Below are positions 44,371 to 50,477 of a stretch of DNA of 63,852 nt, piece after piece. The stretch spans positions 1 to 63,852 of the IMG/VR virus record IMGVR_UViG_3300030389_002358; one strand, given 5' to 3'. A program made the translations under genes and the position numbers. The notes under the pieces were generated by a model, which saw nothing but the letters and a program-made list of their open reading frames with translations, had not been told where the DNA came from and made no database searches. Positions within the stretch are counted from its first letter, which is position 1. Each line of letters opens with the position of its first letter. Source of the DNA: a virus.

Positions 44371-44394
44371 TTAATAACTAATAAATAAATAACT

Positions 44395-44622
44395 ATGAAC
44401 ACTATTACTTCTAAAAGATTTGTAATAAGAAAAAGTCTTCTTGATACAAACACTAACATAACTTTTACTAACAAAGATGGTCATGAAATTACTTACAATC
44501 ACGATAAAGTATTTTCAATAATGAAAGACAACTTAACTAAATTACCATGTTGGTTAAAGTACAAAAGTTACACTGCGACGAATAATATTCCAGTTATACT
44601 AAGAGGTAAGTCACTACAGTAA
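44395..44622 (+). CDS. first early gene, small protein of unknown function
   Basis: 75 residues, polar with Lys/Asn/Thr and no membrane segment. It carries the segment FVIRKSLLDTNTNITFTN and ends VILRGKSLQ. Its position just behind the strongest early element copy suggests very early expression, maybe a host-takeover protein. A 12-bp hairpin (44605-44636) overlaps its stop codon, which could affect mRNA stability or translation of the following gene. Confidence 0.55.
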   Translation: MNTITSKRFVIRKSLLDTNTNITFTNKDGHEITYNHDKVFSIMKDNLTKLPCWLKYKSYTATNNIPVILRGKSLQ

Positions 44623-44636
44623 AAGTAGTGATTACC
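44605..44636 (+). ncRNA. 12-bp hairpin over the stop of the first early gene
   Basis: GGTAA (44605-44609), one bulged G, TCACTAC (44611-44617), loop AGTAAAA, then GTAGTGA (44625-44631) and TTACC (44632-44636). This is 12 base pairs with one bulge, stable in an AT-rich transcript. The stop TAA (44620-44622) lies in the loop. It directly precedes the T-arm-like structure. Confidence 0.6.
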
Positions 44637-44639
44637 ACA

Positions 44640-44682
44640 TCTCTTCTTGGAGCAGAGGTGGGTTTCGATTACCCACAAGAGA
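44640..44682 (+). ncRNA. tRNA-like acceptor/T-arm minihelix
   Basis: TCTCTT (44640-44645) pairs with AAGAGA (44677-44682), and GTGGGT (44658-44663) pairs with ACCCAC (44671-44676) around the loop TTCGATT (44664-44670). The loop is a canonical tRNA T-loop (TTCRA). The 6+6 bp coaxial layout equals the 12 bp of a tRNA acceptor-T stack, but the D and anticodon arms are replaced by 12 bases. It is followed by A-C-T and the ATG of the next gene (44686). Confidence 0.5.
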
Positions 44683-44685
44683 ACT

Positions 44686-44808
44686 ATGAATAAATTAATA
44701 AAACAAATAAAAGAAAAGTTTCCTTTTAATAAAGAAACTGACTGTAGAGAAAAGTATAATGAAACTATACAAGATTATTTATACGAAGAAATAATAACTA
44801 AATTATGA
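44686..44808 (+). CDS. small early protein (40 aa)
   Basis: MNKLIKQIKEKFPFNK... is Lys/Glu/Ile-rich and helical, with no recognisable domain. It starts four bases after the T-arm-like RNA, and its stop overlaps the next start (ATGA), so it is part of a chain of tiny co-translated genes. Confidence 0.5.
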   Translation: MNKLIKQIKEKFPFNKETDCREKYNETIQDYLYEEIITKL

Positions 44809-44900
44809 ATATAAATTTAAAAGAGTTAATTGAGAATATAGTATTCTTATTAACACTAACATTACTAACATATGTTTCACTTATAATAGTAAACTCATGA
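44805..44900 (+). CDS. small membrane protein (31 aa)
   Basis: A short charged start is followed by one hydrophobic helix (FLLTLTLLTYVSLIIVNS) that fills most of the protein. It probably inserts in the host inner membrane. It overlaps both neighbouring genes by 4 bases. Early phage micro-membrane proteins often interfere with host functions or superinfection, which is speculation here. Confidence 0.5.
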   Translation: MNINLKELIENIVFLLTLTLLTYVSLIIVNS

Positions 44901-45001
44901 AAGTAATTGATGGAATGGTATACCTACATGAAATAGATAAGTGGGTTTTTGTTGAAGAATATAAAGAATACGTACAATGGCGAAAGAAAAAGACAGAGTA
45001 A
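44897..45001 (+). CDS. small early protein (34 aa)
   Basis: MKVIDGMVYLHEIDKWVFVEEYKE... has charged and aromatic residues and is soluble. It overlaps the membrane peptide gene by 4 bases and the following gene by 25. No family recognised. Confidence 0.45.
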   Translation: MKVIDGMVYLHEIDKWVFVEEYKEYVQWRKKKTE

Positions 45002-45084
45002 CTATACTCACAAGCGAGCAAATACAAATGATTATTGACGAGTGGGATGATAAATACAATGTAAATACGAATATAGTTAGATAA
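44977..45084 (+). CDS. small early protein (35 aa)
   Basis: MAKEKDRVTILTSEQIQMII... is a helical, acidic peptide. Its end overlaps the weak element copy at 45061-45086. It overlaps the preceding gene in another frame. Supported mainly by the chain of overlapping starts and stops. Confidence 0.4.
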   Translation: MAKEKDRVTILTSEQIQMIIDEWDDKYNVNTNIVR

Positions 45085-45086
45085 TA
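45061..45086 (+). promoter_or_regulatory. spaced GATAATA element, weak copy inside a gene end
   Basis: GTAAATAC (45061-45068), 11 bases, GATAATA (45080-45086). ATG of the next gene follows at 45100. Same spacing as the strong copies. Confidence 0.45.
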
Positions 45087-45099
45087 ATAATAAAAATCT

Positions 45100-45252
45100 A
45101 TGAACACAATACAATTTACTAATCACAACGTAACTAATCAACCACAAACTATTATTTTAACTAAAAATAATAAAAAAGAGTATTACAATAGAATACCTTA
45201 TGCAAAGAAATACACTAATTATATAACAATAAATGGAATAAGTTATGCATAG
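45100..45252 (+). CDS. small early protein (50 aa)
   Basis: Asn/Thr/Tyr-rich peptide (MNTIQFTNHNVTNQPQTIIL...) that follows the element copy at 45061-45086. The stop overlaps the next start (GCATAG with ATGCATAG). No family recognised. Confidence 0.45.
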   Translation: MNTIQFTNHNVTNQPQTIILTKNNKKEYYNRIPYAKKYTNYITINGISYA

Positions 45253-45415
45253 ATACAACGCTTATCAATCAATAAAGCTTGGTAAAAACACAACAGAAAG
45301 AGATTTATACGAATTATTTGGCGACGCTGTTGTTAAATATGATGAAAACGGCAAAGAAATAAAAGATTACTTTAAAATTAAATACAGAAATGGCTGGAAC
45401 AATAAACAAATATGA
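45245..45415 (+). CDS. small early protein (56 aa)
   Basis: MHRYNAYQSIKLGKNTTERD... is polar with a DLYELFGDAV helix and a basic end. It overlaps the gene before by 8 bases and the start of the next (45390) by 26. No recognisable family. The overlap pattern supports translation. Confidence 0.45.
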   Translation: MHRYNAYQSIKLGKNTTERDLYELFGDAVVKYDENGKEIKDYFKIKYRNGWNNKQI

Positions 45416-45833
45416 ACAAGAACAGCAAGCACTACAAGATGCTTTTGCTAGAAATATGTTACTACGCTGGGATATACGCGAAGTAACTACGCGAAGACAA
45501 GCACTAAATGGCACTCGAGCTTTCGAGTTTCCTGTTAGTTGCTTCAGTAAACAAATGATAGCGTACAACGGCGCACACAGATTACCTAAAACTAAACTAC
45601 GTATGGCGGTTTATAAGTCAGGTATGGTAAGAAAACTTAACGGCGCGTGGTGTCCTTACCCAGTAAATAAAAGATATAAAAGGCTACATAAGTATACTGT
45701 AATGCGTAGCGATGGTAAAAAAAGCTGGATGGAAACTAGACAGTGTATTGAAAACGCTTATGAAAAACATTTAAATATGATGGTTAGCTTTAACTATATG
45801 TTAAAATATTACTTAAAAAACTATGCTAAGTAA
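45390..45833 (+). CDS. early protein of unknown function (147 aa)
   Basis: Basic, helical protein (many Arg, Lys, Tyr), with MLLRWDIREVTTRRQALNG and later WMETRQCIENAYEKH, which could be a nucleic-acid binder. No signal or membrane segment. Ends overlap the next gene by 11 bases. The nearest alternative start is Met23 at 45456. I do not recognise the family. Confidence 0.55.
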   Translation: MAGTINKYEQEQQALQDAFARNMLLRWDIREVTTRRQALNGTRAFEFPVSCFSKQMIAYNGAHRLPKTKLRMAVYKSGMVRKLNGAWCPYPVNKRYKRLHKYTVMRSDGKKSWMETRQCIENAYEKHLNMMVSFNYMLKYYLKNYAK

Positions 45834-46029
45834 ACTAAGTATTGAAGAATTTGAACATTTAGCAGAAGAAAATGCTAAAGAAATTATTAAAGATATTGAA
45901 AGAGTATGTCACTGGTCACTAGATGGTTACAAACTTAATCAACCAAACAAAGTACAGCACACATTAATGAAAGCTACAGCTAGAAATGTAGCAATTAAAA
46001 TGGGTGTAGCAAAAAAATATACAAACTAA
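45823..46029 (+). CDS. small early protein (68 aa)
   Basis: Helical protein (LSIEEFEHLAEENAKEIIKDIE...) with a Cys near the centre and a basic end (VAKKYTN). Its TAA (46027-46029) sits inside a strong copy of the repeated element (46021-46051). It overlaps the preceding gene by 11 bases. No family recognised. Confidence 0.5.
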   Translation: MLSKLSIEEFEHLAEENAKEIIKDIERVCHWSLDGYKLNQPNKVQHTLMKATARNVAIKMGVAKKYTN

Positions 46030-46051
46030 ATACAATAACTATTAGATAATA
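46021..46051 (+). promoter_or_regulatory. spaced GATAATA element, strong copy 2
   Basis: ACAAACTAAATAC (46021-46033), 11 bases, GATAATA (46045-46051). The start codon of the zinc-ribbon gene (46057) is only 12 bases after the G of GATAATA. If GATAAT is a -10 box, the transcript would be leaderless or nearly so. Confidence 0.55.
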
Positions 46052-46056
46052 TATGT

Positions 46057-46278
46057 ATGATATGCAAAAAATGCAATAAAAATATAATACCTCAAGCACG
46101 GTTGGCCCTAGGGTATACCACTTGCGTCTCATGTAGCACGGTTGAACCTTATGGCTGCATAGCGATAACATACCACAAAACCGGCAACTCTATACAAATA
46201 ATGCCGAAGGCACAGGCGAAACGTATACGTAAGCTAACCGAGCGCCGAGGTTATGGCACAATGCTAAAAAACGTATAG
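46057..46278 (+). CDS. DksA/TraR-type C4 zinc-ribbon protein
   Basis: 73 residues. CKKCNKN at the start and CVSCST later form the four-cysteine zinc ribbon (CxxC...CxxC) seen in DksA/TraR C-terminal domains, followed by a basic tail (KAQAKRIRKLTERRG). TraR-like phage proteins can bind RNA polymerase in the secondary channel and alter early transcription. That is an inference from the motif, since the coiled-coil half of DksA is absent. Confidence 0.6.
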   Translation: MICKKCNKNIIPQARLALGYTTCVSCSTVEPYGCIAITYHKTGNSIQIMPKAQAKRIRKLTERRGYGTMLKNV

Positions 46279-46293
46279 TTATATATTTATACA

Positions 46294-46318
46294 TGCGAGC
46301 AAACTTTCGAGACTCGCA
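46294..46318 (+). ncRNA. hairpin preceding the tRNA-like region
   Basis: TGCGAG (46294-46299) and CTCGCA (46313-46318) form 6 perfect base pairs around a 13-base loop. It stands directly before the tRNA-like element, so the three structures 46294-46517 may be one transcript. Confidence 0.4.
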
Positions 46319-46319
46319 A

Positions 46320-46398
46320 GGTCAGGTATGGGTTTCACGTAGTCTCATAGAGCGACGTAAACAATACAGTAATGAAGGTTCGATTCCTTCACTGACCA
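46320..46398 (+). ncRNA. tRNA-like element with canonical T-arm
   Basis: GGTCAG (46320-46325) pairs with CTGACC (46392-46397), and TGAAGG (46373-46378) pairs with CCTTCA (46386-46391) around TTCGATT (46379-46385). The total span (79 with discriminator A46398) is tRNA-like, but no acceptable anticodon arm is found in the intervening 47 bases. It may be a degenerate tRNA or a phage T-arm mimic. No CCA is encoded. Confidence 0.5.
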
Positions 46399-46402
46399 CT
46401 TA

Positions 46403-46517
46403 AACAGTAGGTACCAAGCCTGGAAAAGTTGGGGAGGCGATGTAACTTCGTTCAGGAGTGAGCCCACAGTGAACAATTTTAAGGGTGCAGCGTTACCGAG
46501 TCGCAATGCCTACTGTT
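46403..46517 (+). ncRNA. structured noncoding RNA candidate
   Basis: An outer stem AACAGTAGGTA (46403-46413) with TGCCTACTGTT (46507-46517) has 11 pairs including one G-U. It encloses GCCT/AGGC (46418-46421 with 46435-46438), GTAAC/GTTAC (46442-46446 with 46492-46496), GTTCA/TGAAC (46450-46454 with 46470-46474) and GTG/CAC. No open frame of useful size runs through it. I do not recognise a known family. Confidence 0.55.
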
Positions 46518-46525
46518 ACCTTATT

Positions 46526-46556
46526 ACAAACTAAATACGACAATAGTCGGATAATA
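46526..46556 (+). promoter_or_regulatory. spaced GATAATA element, strong copy 3
   Basis: ACAAACTAAATAC (46526-46538), 11 bases, GATAATA (46550-46556), then ATG at 46571. This copy lies between the structured RNA and the next gene and thus is independent of a coding frame. Confidence 0.6.
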
Positions 46557-46570
46557 ATAATAAACAAATT

Positions 46571-46810
46571 ATGAGTAAAATTAAATCAATTTACGAAAAA
46601 CTAAACACAGGCGTAAAAGTTGATTTAACAGCTAGTGCTAAAAAGTACGAAACTGCTAAATTACTTAAATATACGCTTATGTCTAAATCGTTATGGTCTG
46701 AGCTTACTGTTAAAAACATAAACGAGCTTATATCATACACAAGTTTAACTAGCCATAAAATGTCACCATATGACTTTATTTACGGCGAAAATATAATTAA
46801 AGATGAGTAA
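46571..46810 (+). CDS. small early protein (79 aa)
   Basis: Helical Lys/Ser/Leu-rich protein (MSKIKSIYEKLNTGVKVDLT...) without membrane segment, following a strong element copy. Its stop overlaps the start of the next gene by 8 bases. No family recognised. Confidence 0.5.
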   Translation: MSKIKSIYEKLNTGVKVDLTASAKKYETAKLLKYTLMSKSLWSELTVKNINELISYTSLTSHKMSPYDFIYGENIIKDE

Positions 46811-47264
46811 AATACTAACACCAGATATAGTTAGAGCAGAGCTAGAAAAAGATGGCATACCATTTGGCTTGCAAGATGAAGAAGCTTGGGCTAAACTTCA
46901 AGAAGATATGTTAGGTAAGCTAGATACAGACTCAAGTTGGGCTAAAGGCCATGAGTCTTTAATATTGCACTCAGATCAAACAAAAGACTGCTATGATATA
47001 TACATATGTACAGACAACCATGACAACTATTTAAACATAAATGAAGATGTTTATTACTATGAAGATGGTATTGAATGGTCTGAAAGAATATTAGAATATT
47101 TACAGTCTTACGGTGATGTTTGGGTTGATCCTTCAGTATGGGAAGACTTTGAACATGACTTCTTTACTGTTTGCACAGAAGCTTATCAAGACTTGTTTGA
47201 AAAGAAGTTTGATGATAAAAAGCATGAATTACTAGATGAACAATACGATGAGTACAAAGAATAA
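46803..47264 (+). CDS. acidic early protein of unknown function (153 aa)
   Basis: Asp/Glu/Tyr-rich protein with strongly negative charge in the C-terminal third and no signal peptide. Acidic small phage proteins include DNA mimics and anti-defence factors, which is only a possibility. Overlaps neighbours at both ends. Confidence 0.55.
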   Translation: MSKILTPDIVRAELEKDGIPFGLQDEEAWAKLQEDMLGKLDTDSSWAKGHESLILHSDQTKDCYDIYICTDNHDNYLNINEDVYYYEDGIEWSERILEYLQSYGDVWVDPSVWEDFEHDFFTVCTEAYQDLFEKKFDDKKHELLDEQYDEYKE

Positions 47265-47538
47265 ACAAGAAAAACCTAAATGGTTTAAAGGCGCTTGGTA
47301 TACACAGGGTGATATAGTAAAAAATCCTTTTTCAGGCGCAAAGTGTTTAATATCAGGCCCAGAGCTATCTATGTATGACTTTATTAAAGGTGCTGAGTAT
47401 ACCATTAATATACACGCGCGCGAAAATAATAATTACATAGAAGATCCTGCGATAATTAAATTACAAGAAGAAATGTACATGGGTATAGACTGGTTTAGAT
47501 CAGAAAACCCTACTGCATACATGACATTACTAGATTAA
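47248..47538 (+). CDS. conserved small phage protein (96 aa)
   Basis: I take the start at ATG 47248 (MSTKNKQEKPKWFKG...), though 47236 is also open. Segments WFKGAWYTQGDIVKNPFSG and LSMYDFIKGAEY, plus WFRSENPTAYMTLLD at the end, give the look of a widespread small protein of marine phages. No function known to me. Confidence 0.5.
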   Translation: MSTKNKQEKPKWFKGAWYTQGDIVKNPFSGAKCLISGPELSMYDFIKGAEYTINIHARENNNYIEDPAIIKLQEEMYMGIDWFRSENPTAYMTLLD

Positions 47539-47542
47539 AACT

Positions 47543-47851
47543 ATGACACAGAAAGAATTTAATAAATTAAGACAACAAATTGATCTCATGGCTGATCATA
47601 TAATGAGAGATAAAGGCCCTGAGTATACACTAATGCATGACGATGTACTAAATAATTTTAAAAGTACAGCTAAGCGACTAAATACTAGCGCGTTAAAAGT
47701 ATGGGCTACATACTTTGATAAGCAAGTAAATAGTATATTTTCGCATGTTAACCATGCTAATATAACGAAAGCAGAGTCTATTGATAGTAGGTTTGCTGAT
47801 ATTATTAACTATGCTAAGCTTGGCTTAGCTTTATTTAAAGATGAAAGGTGA
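47543..47851 (+). CDS. early protein of unknown function (102 aa)
   Basis: Helical protein with MTQKEFNKLRQQIDLMADHI and VNHANITKAESIDSRF. It resembles small phage proteins of unknown role that precede replication genes. The stop shares a base with the next start (TGATG). Confidence 0.5.
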   Translation: MTQKEFNKLRQQIDLMADHIMRDKGPEYTLMHDDVLNNFKSTAKRLNTSALKVWATYFDKQVNSIFSHVNHANITKAESIDSRFADIINYAKLGLALFKDER

Positions 47852-48018
47852 TGCCTATGTTAAAAGATCAAGTAAACAAACTACTTACAATATTGATTGA
47901 TGACTTTAAATTTAGAATAGAAGCATCAAGTAGCGAAATAGACAGTGATAAATGGTCAACATTTCACAGTCAATTAACTAAAATGAGAAACACAATTAAA
48001 AGAGGAGGAATAAAATGA
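47851..48018 (+). CDS. small helical protein (55 aa)
   Basis: MPMLKDQVNKLLTILIDDFK... is helical with an Asp/Ser/Lys body. The last codons contain the AGGAGG sequence that acts as the ribosome binding site for the next gene. The stop (48016-48018) overlaps its ATG (48015). Probably co-translated. Confidence 0.45.
   Translation: MPMLKDQVNKLLTILIDDFKFRIEASSSEIDSDKWSTFHSQLTKMRNTIKRGGIK
48001..48014 (+). promoter_or_regulatory. strong Shine-Dalgarno site before the 163-aa gene
   Basis: AGAGGAGGAATAAA is directly followed by ATG at 48015, a consensus AGGAGG with 6 bases of spacing. Almost no other gene in this window has such a site. It lies inside the end of the previous coding frame. Confidence 0.7.
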
Positions 48019-48506
48019 GTACAAGAAACTTAACAATGGTAGTTGAAAGAGACTACGCAAGTAGCCATGAAAAAGGCTTCGCACAAAATCCTTGGAACTT
48101 AAGTGACAAAAGCTATGTAAATATGTATTTACATCACGATGGTTACCCTGAGTGGCAGGGCGTGCAATTAGCTAATTGGGTATTAGCAAATAAAGAAATT
48201 AATGACAGTAGCAAGTTAGCTGCTAAATTAGTACACGATCATTATTATGACAGTTGCTATTTATATGAAGATCCACAAGTTATAGATCACAACTACACAT
48301 ATGTAATATGGACAGGTGACAACAATGATATATGGATAAGCTGCTATGATCAATACAAAAGTGAAAACGTGTTTGTATTGACACCAGATAAAATAATAGA
48401 AAGATATAAAAGAGATGAGCCTTTTACTATGGACTACACTGACTTTGCTGCCGGTGAAACTAGATTGGGCCCAAGCACAACATTACACCCAACGGGTTAT
48501 GATTAA
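48015..48506 (+). CDS. conserved phage protein of unknown function (163 aa)
   Basis: The sequence has an N-terminal STRNLTMVVE line and the segment YVNMYLHHDGYPEWQGVQLANW, the signature of a widespread small protein in tailed phages. No catalytic motif is known to me. The strong Shine-Dalgarno site suggests high translation. Its TAA (48504-48506) overlaps the first base of a strong copy of the repeated element. Confidence 0.65.
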   Translation: MSTRNLTMVVERDYASSHEKGFAQNPWNLSDKSYVNMYLHHDGYPEWQGVQLANWVLANKEINDSSKLAAKLVHDHYYDSCYLYEDPQVIDHNYTYVIWTGDNNDIWISCYDQYKSENVFVLTPDKIIERYKRDEPFTMDYTDFAAGETRLGPSTTLHPTGYD

Positions 48507-48536
48507 CAAACTAAATACGAATAACTTTGGATAATA
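48506..48536 (+). promoter_or_regulatory. spaced GATAATA element, strong copy 4
   Basis: ACAAACTAAATAC (48506-48518), 11 bases, GATAATA (48530-48536). The following gene has no ATG nearby and the TTG at 48527 sits inside the element, so its real start is uncertain. Confidence 0.55.
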
Positions 48537-48745
48537 AAATTGAAATATTACAAAAAACGTTTGAAATAAGAGCAGAGCTATCTGATCTTCATTGGCACTG
48601 GGATAGTTTAATTAAACTAGAACAGTCATTTGTTGATGAAGAAGAATACGAAAAAGCTCAAATAGCTTTAATGCAAAGAGGTACTCTACACAGACGTATA
48701 GCAAAATTAGAAAAACAACTTAAAAAATATGAAGACACACTTTAA
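48527..48745 (+). CDS. small helical protein (72 aa), start uncertain
   Basis: The frame opens with TTG (48527) overlapping the GATAATA element, and no in-frame ATG occurs until residue 49. An alternative is the near-cognate ATT at 48539. The protein is a helical hairpin rich in Leu, Glu and Lys (LSDLHWHWDSLIKLEQ, HRRIAKLEKQLKKYE). It ends inside the start of the ligase gene (17 bases overlap). Confidence 0.45.
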   Translation: MDNKIEILQKTFEIRAELSDLHWHWDSLIKLEQSFVDEEEYEKAQIALMQRGTLHRRIAKLEKQLKKYEDTL

Positions 48746-49595
48746 ACCTATGCTAGCGCATAAATTCGATAACGATCGAGTTGACTGGTCTCAACCGGTT
48801 TACATACAACCTAAACTCGATGGCATCAGATGTATCATGACTTCTGATGGCTGTTACTCTCGTAATGGTAAAAAATTCATGAATGTACAACACTTATACA
48901 CAAAAGCTATAAAAGATTTATTTAAAGTAAATCCACTGCTTGTGCTCGATGGCGAGTTATATAATCACGATCTAAGAGATAATTTTGAAAAGATAGTATC
49001 TCTTGTCAGAAAACAAAAACCAACGTCAGATGACAGAAAAGAAGCACGTAATTTAATACAATACCATGTGTATGATTTTGTTATGGCATACAAAGGCAGG
49101 CTAGACTTAATAGAGTCTGATATGAACAGGTATGAAAAACGTATGCATCAACTAGTATGCAGCGATATGTACGGTAAACATATAAGATATGTACACGCGC
49201 AAAGAGTTGCAAACTTTCATACAGCTAAAAAGTTACATATTAAATACAAGTCACAAGGTTACGAAGGCTCGATATTAAGGCTTAACGGCCCTTATAAATG
49301 CGGTAGATCATACGATCTAATGAAGTTTAAAGACTTCAGCGATACCGAAGCTAAAATTGTTGACTGGGTTGAAGGTAAAGGCAAAAGGCGCGGTACTATT
49401 GGCAAATTTATTGCCATTGATAGTAGTGGTGTAAAGTTTGGTATGCCGGTTATGGATAATTTTAATTATCTACAAAGAAATTTTAATGAAATGAAAAGTT
49501 ATGTAGGTAAAATTGCTACCTTTACATACTTTGAAAAAACAAAAGCGGGTTCATACAGGCACCCGTTATTTAAATGTATAAGAAATTATGAATGA
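48729..49595 (+). CDS. ATP-dependent DNA ligase
   Basis: 288 residues, the short ligase form. Motif I is PKLDGIR with the adenylated Lys29, motif III LDGELYN (about 78-84), motif IV YEGSILR, and motif V LMKFKDF. A short OB-fold-like C-terminus follows (GKGKRRGTIGKF and the basic end). It seals nicks during replication and recombination. It is larger than minimal viral ligases and lacks N-terminal DNA-binding domains. It precedes small membrane genes and an RlpA-like gene. Confidence 0.88.
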   Translation: MKTHFKPMLAHKFDNDRVDWSQPVYIQPKLDGIRCIMTSDGCYSRNGKKFMNVQHLYTKAIKDLFKVNPLLVLDGELYNHDLRDNFEKIVSLVRKQKPTSDDRKEARNLIQYHVYDFVMAYKGRLDLIESDMNRYEKRMHQLVCSDMYGKHIRYVHAQRVANFHTAKKLHIKYKSQGYEGSILRLNGPYKCGRSYDLMKFKDFSDTEAKIVDWVEGKGKRRGTIGKFIAIDSSGVKFGMPVMDNFNYLQRNFNEMKSYVGKIATFTYFEKTKAGSYRHPLFKCIRNYE

Positions 49596-49616
49596 TGAAT
49601 TAATAAGAGAAACATT

Positions 49617-49817
49617 ATGAATAGAATAAAAACAATATTAATAATATATTATCCTATAATATTATCATTTATATCTTTTCTATATTCTGTTGGGCTATGG
49701 TTTAGCGGTCAACAGTTAGAAGGTATATTTGTAGGTATATGGGTACCGTCTATACTATGTTTTGCAATATGTATAAGACAAAGAAGAAACGACTGGTTTA
49801 AACAATTTATAAGATGA
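49617..49817 (+). CDS. small membrane protein with two transmembrane helices
   Basis: 66 residues. Hydrophobic segments at about 7-28 and 34-53 are joined by a short loop (GQQLEG), with a basic C-terminus (RQRRNDWFKQFIR). Probably an inner-membrane protein. It overlaps the next gene by 4 bases. No further clue to function. Confidence 0.55.
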   Translation: MNRIKTILIIYYPIILSFISFLYSVGLWFSGQQLEGIFVGIWVPSILCFAICIRQRRNDWFKQFIR

Positions 49818-50116
49818 CACCTGACGTTCCAGTACCGTTTAGCATGTTTGTGATAGGTTTTATCATATTCGTGTTATACATTGTAGGTTTTGTAGCTATG
49901 ATATTATCAGCTTCTAAAAAACAACAAGAAATATTAGAAAATGATCCAGAGCTACAAGCTTACTATAAATCATTACAGCAAGACTCAGATTTTACTAGTT
50001 ACGCTAATGAAAATATACACAGGAAATTTAATCCACACGCACCTGAAAATAAATATTATTTAAATAAAATTAAAGGTGGTAAGAAAAACGTTGGTAAAAA
50101 AATGTTTTGGGATTAA
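49814..50116 (+). CDS. membrane-anchored protein (100 aa)
   Basis: One hydrophobic helix near the start (about 7-31) and a soluble polar C-terminus (residues 35-100, Lys/Asn/Glu-rich). Partner of the previous membrane protein by overlap and context. No family recognised. Confidence 0.55.
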   Translation: MTPDVPVPFSMFVIGFIIFVLYIVGFVAMILSASKKQQEILENDPELQAYYKSLQQDSDFTSYANENIHRKFNPHAPENKYYLNKIKGGKKNVGKKMFWD

Positions 50117-50129
50117 CTAAATTTTAAAT

Positions 50130-50477
50130 ATGAATATATTAAAAATAATAATAGTTACAGCAACTATATATCATGCTACGCCAGAACAAACGGATAGCAC
50201 TCCGTATATAACCGCTAGCAATAAATTTATTGATATGTGTGATCCACAGAAACATAGATGGATAGCGGTATCAAGAGATTTAGAGAAAAAAGGCTTAGTA
50301 TTTGGCGTAAAAGTCAAAATCACAGGAGCTGGTCATCTTGATGGTATATGGACTGTACAAGATCGAATGAATAGAAGATGGACTAATCGTATTGACTTTT
50401 TAGTCAATAAAGATTTAAAAGGTGGTAAATGGGAAAATGTCAAAGTTGAAATAATCAACTATGACAAAAGGTTATAA
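50130..50477 (+). CDS. RlpA-like / 3D-domain protein (double-psi beta-barrel)
   Basis: 115 residues. The sequence shows a hydrophobic start (IIIVTATIY) and a barrel pattern T..Y.AT..QTDSTPYITAS..., ending in DGIWTVQDRMNRRWTNRIDFLV, like RlpA-type and 3D domains that act on or bind peptidoglycan. Its Asp in VQDRM matches the family. A cell-wall or exported role is likely, unusual between replication genes. Whether it is enzymatic is unknown. Confidence 0.7.
   Translation: MNILKIIIVTATIYHATPEQTDSTPYITASNKFIDMCDPQKHRWIAVSRDLEKKGLVFGVKVKITGAGHLDGIWTVQDRMNRRWTNRIDFLVNKDLKGGKWENVKVEIINYDKRL

Larger units (their letters stand above)
43881..44394. promoter_or_regulatory. divergent intergenic control region between the minus and plus transcription units
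   Basis: About 500 bases separate the minus-strand genes (from 43880) from the first confident plus-strand gene (44395). It is AT-rich and contains an 8-bp inverted repeat (43923-43949), TATAAT-like and TAGTTTTG-like promoter boxes (43950-43955 and 43966-43973), three related TACA/TGTA repeats (44106-44171), a GGGGGCCCCC palindrome (44122-44131), and two copies of the TAC-N11-GATAATA element (44217-44242 and 44340-44370). A short open frame (44268-44348) may also be translated. It is the obvious site for promoters and perhaps an origin. Confidence 0.75.

Noticed and set aside
46320-46398. Complete tRNA gene
   Set aside because: T arm and acceptor are good but no D arm with GG and no anticodon stem could be folded, so reported as tRNA-like only.
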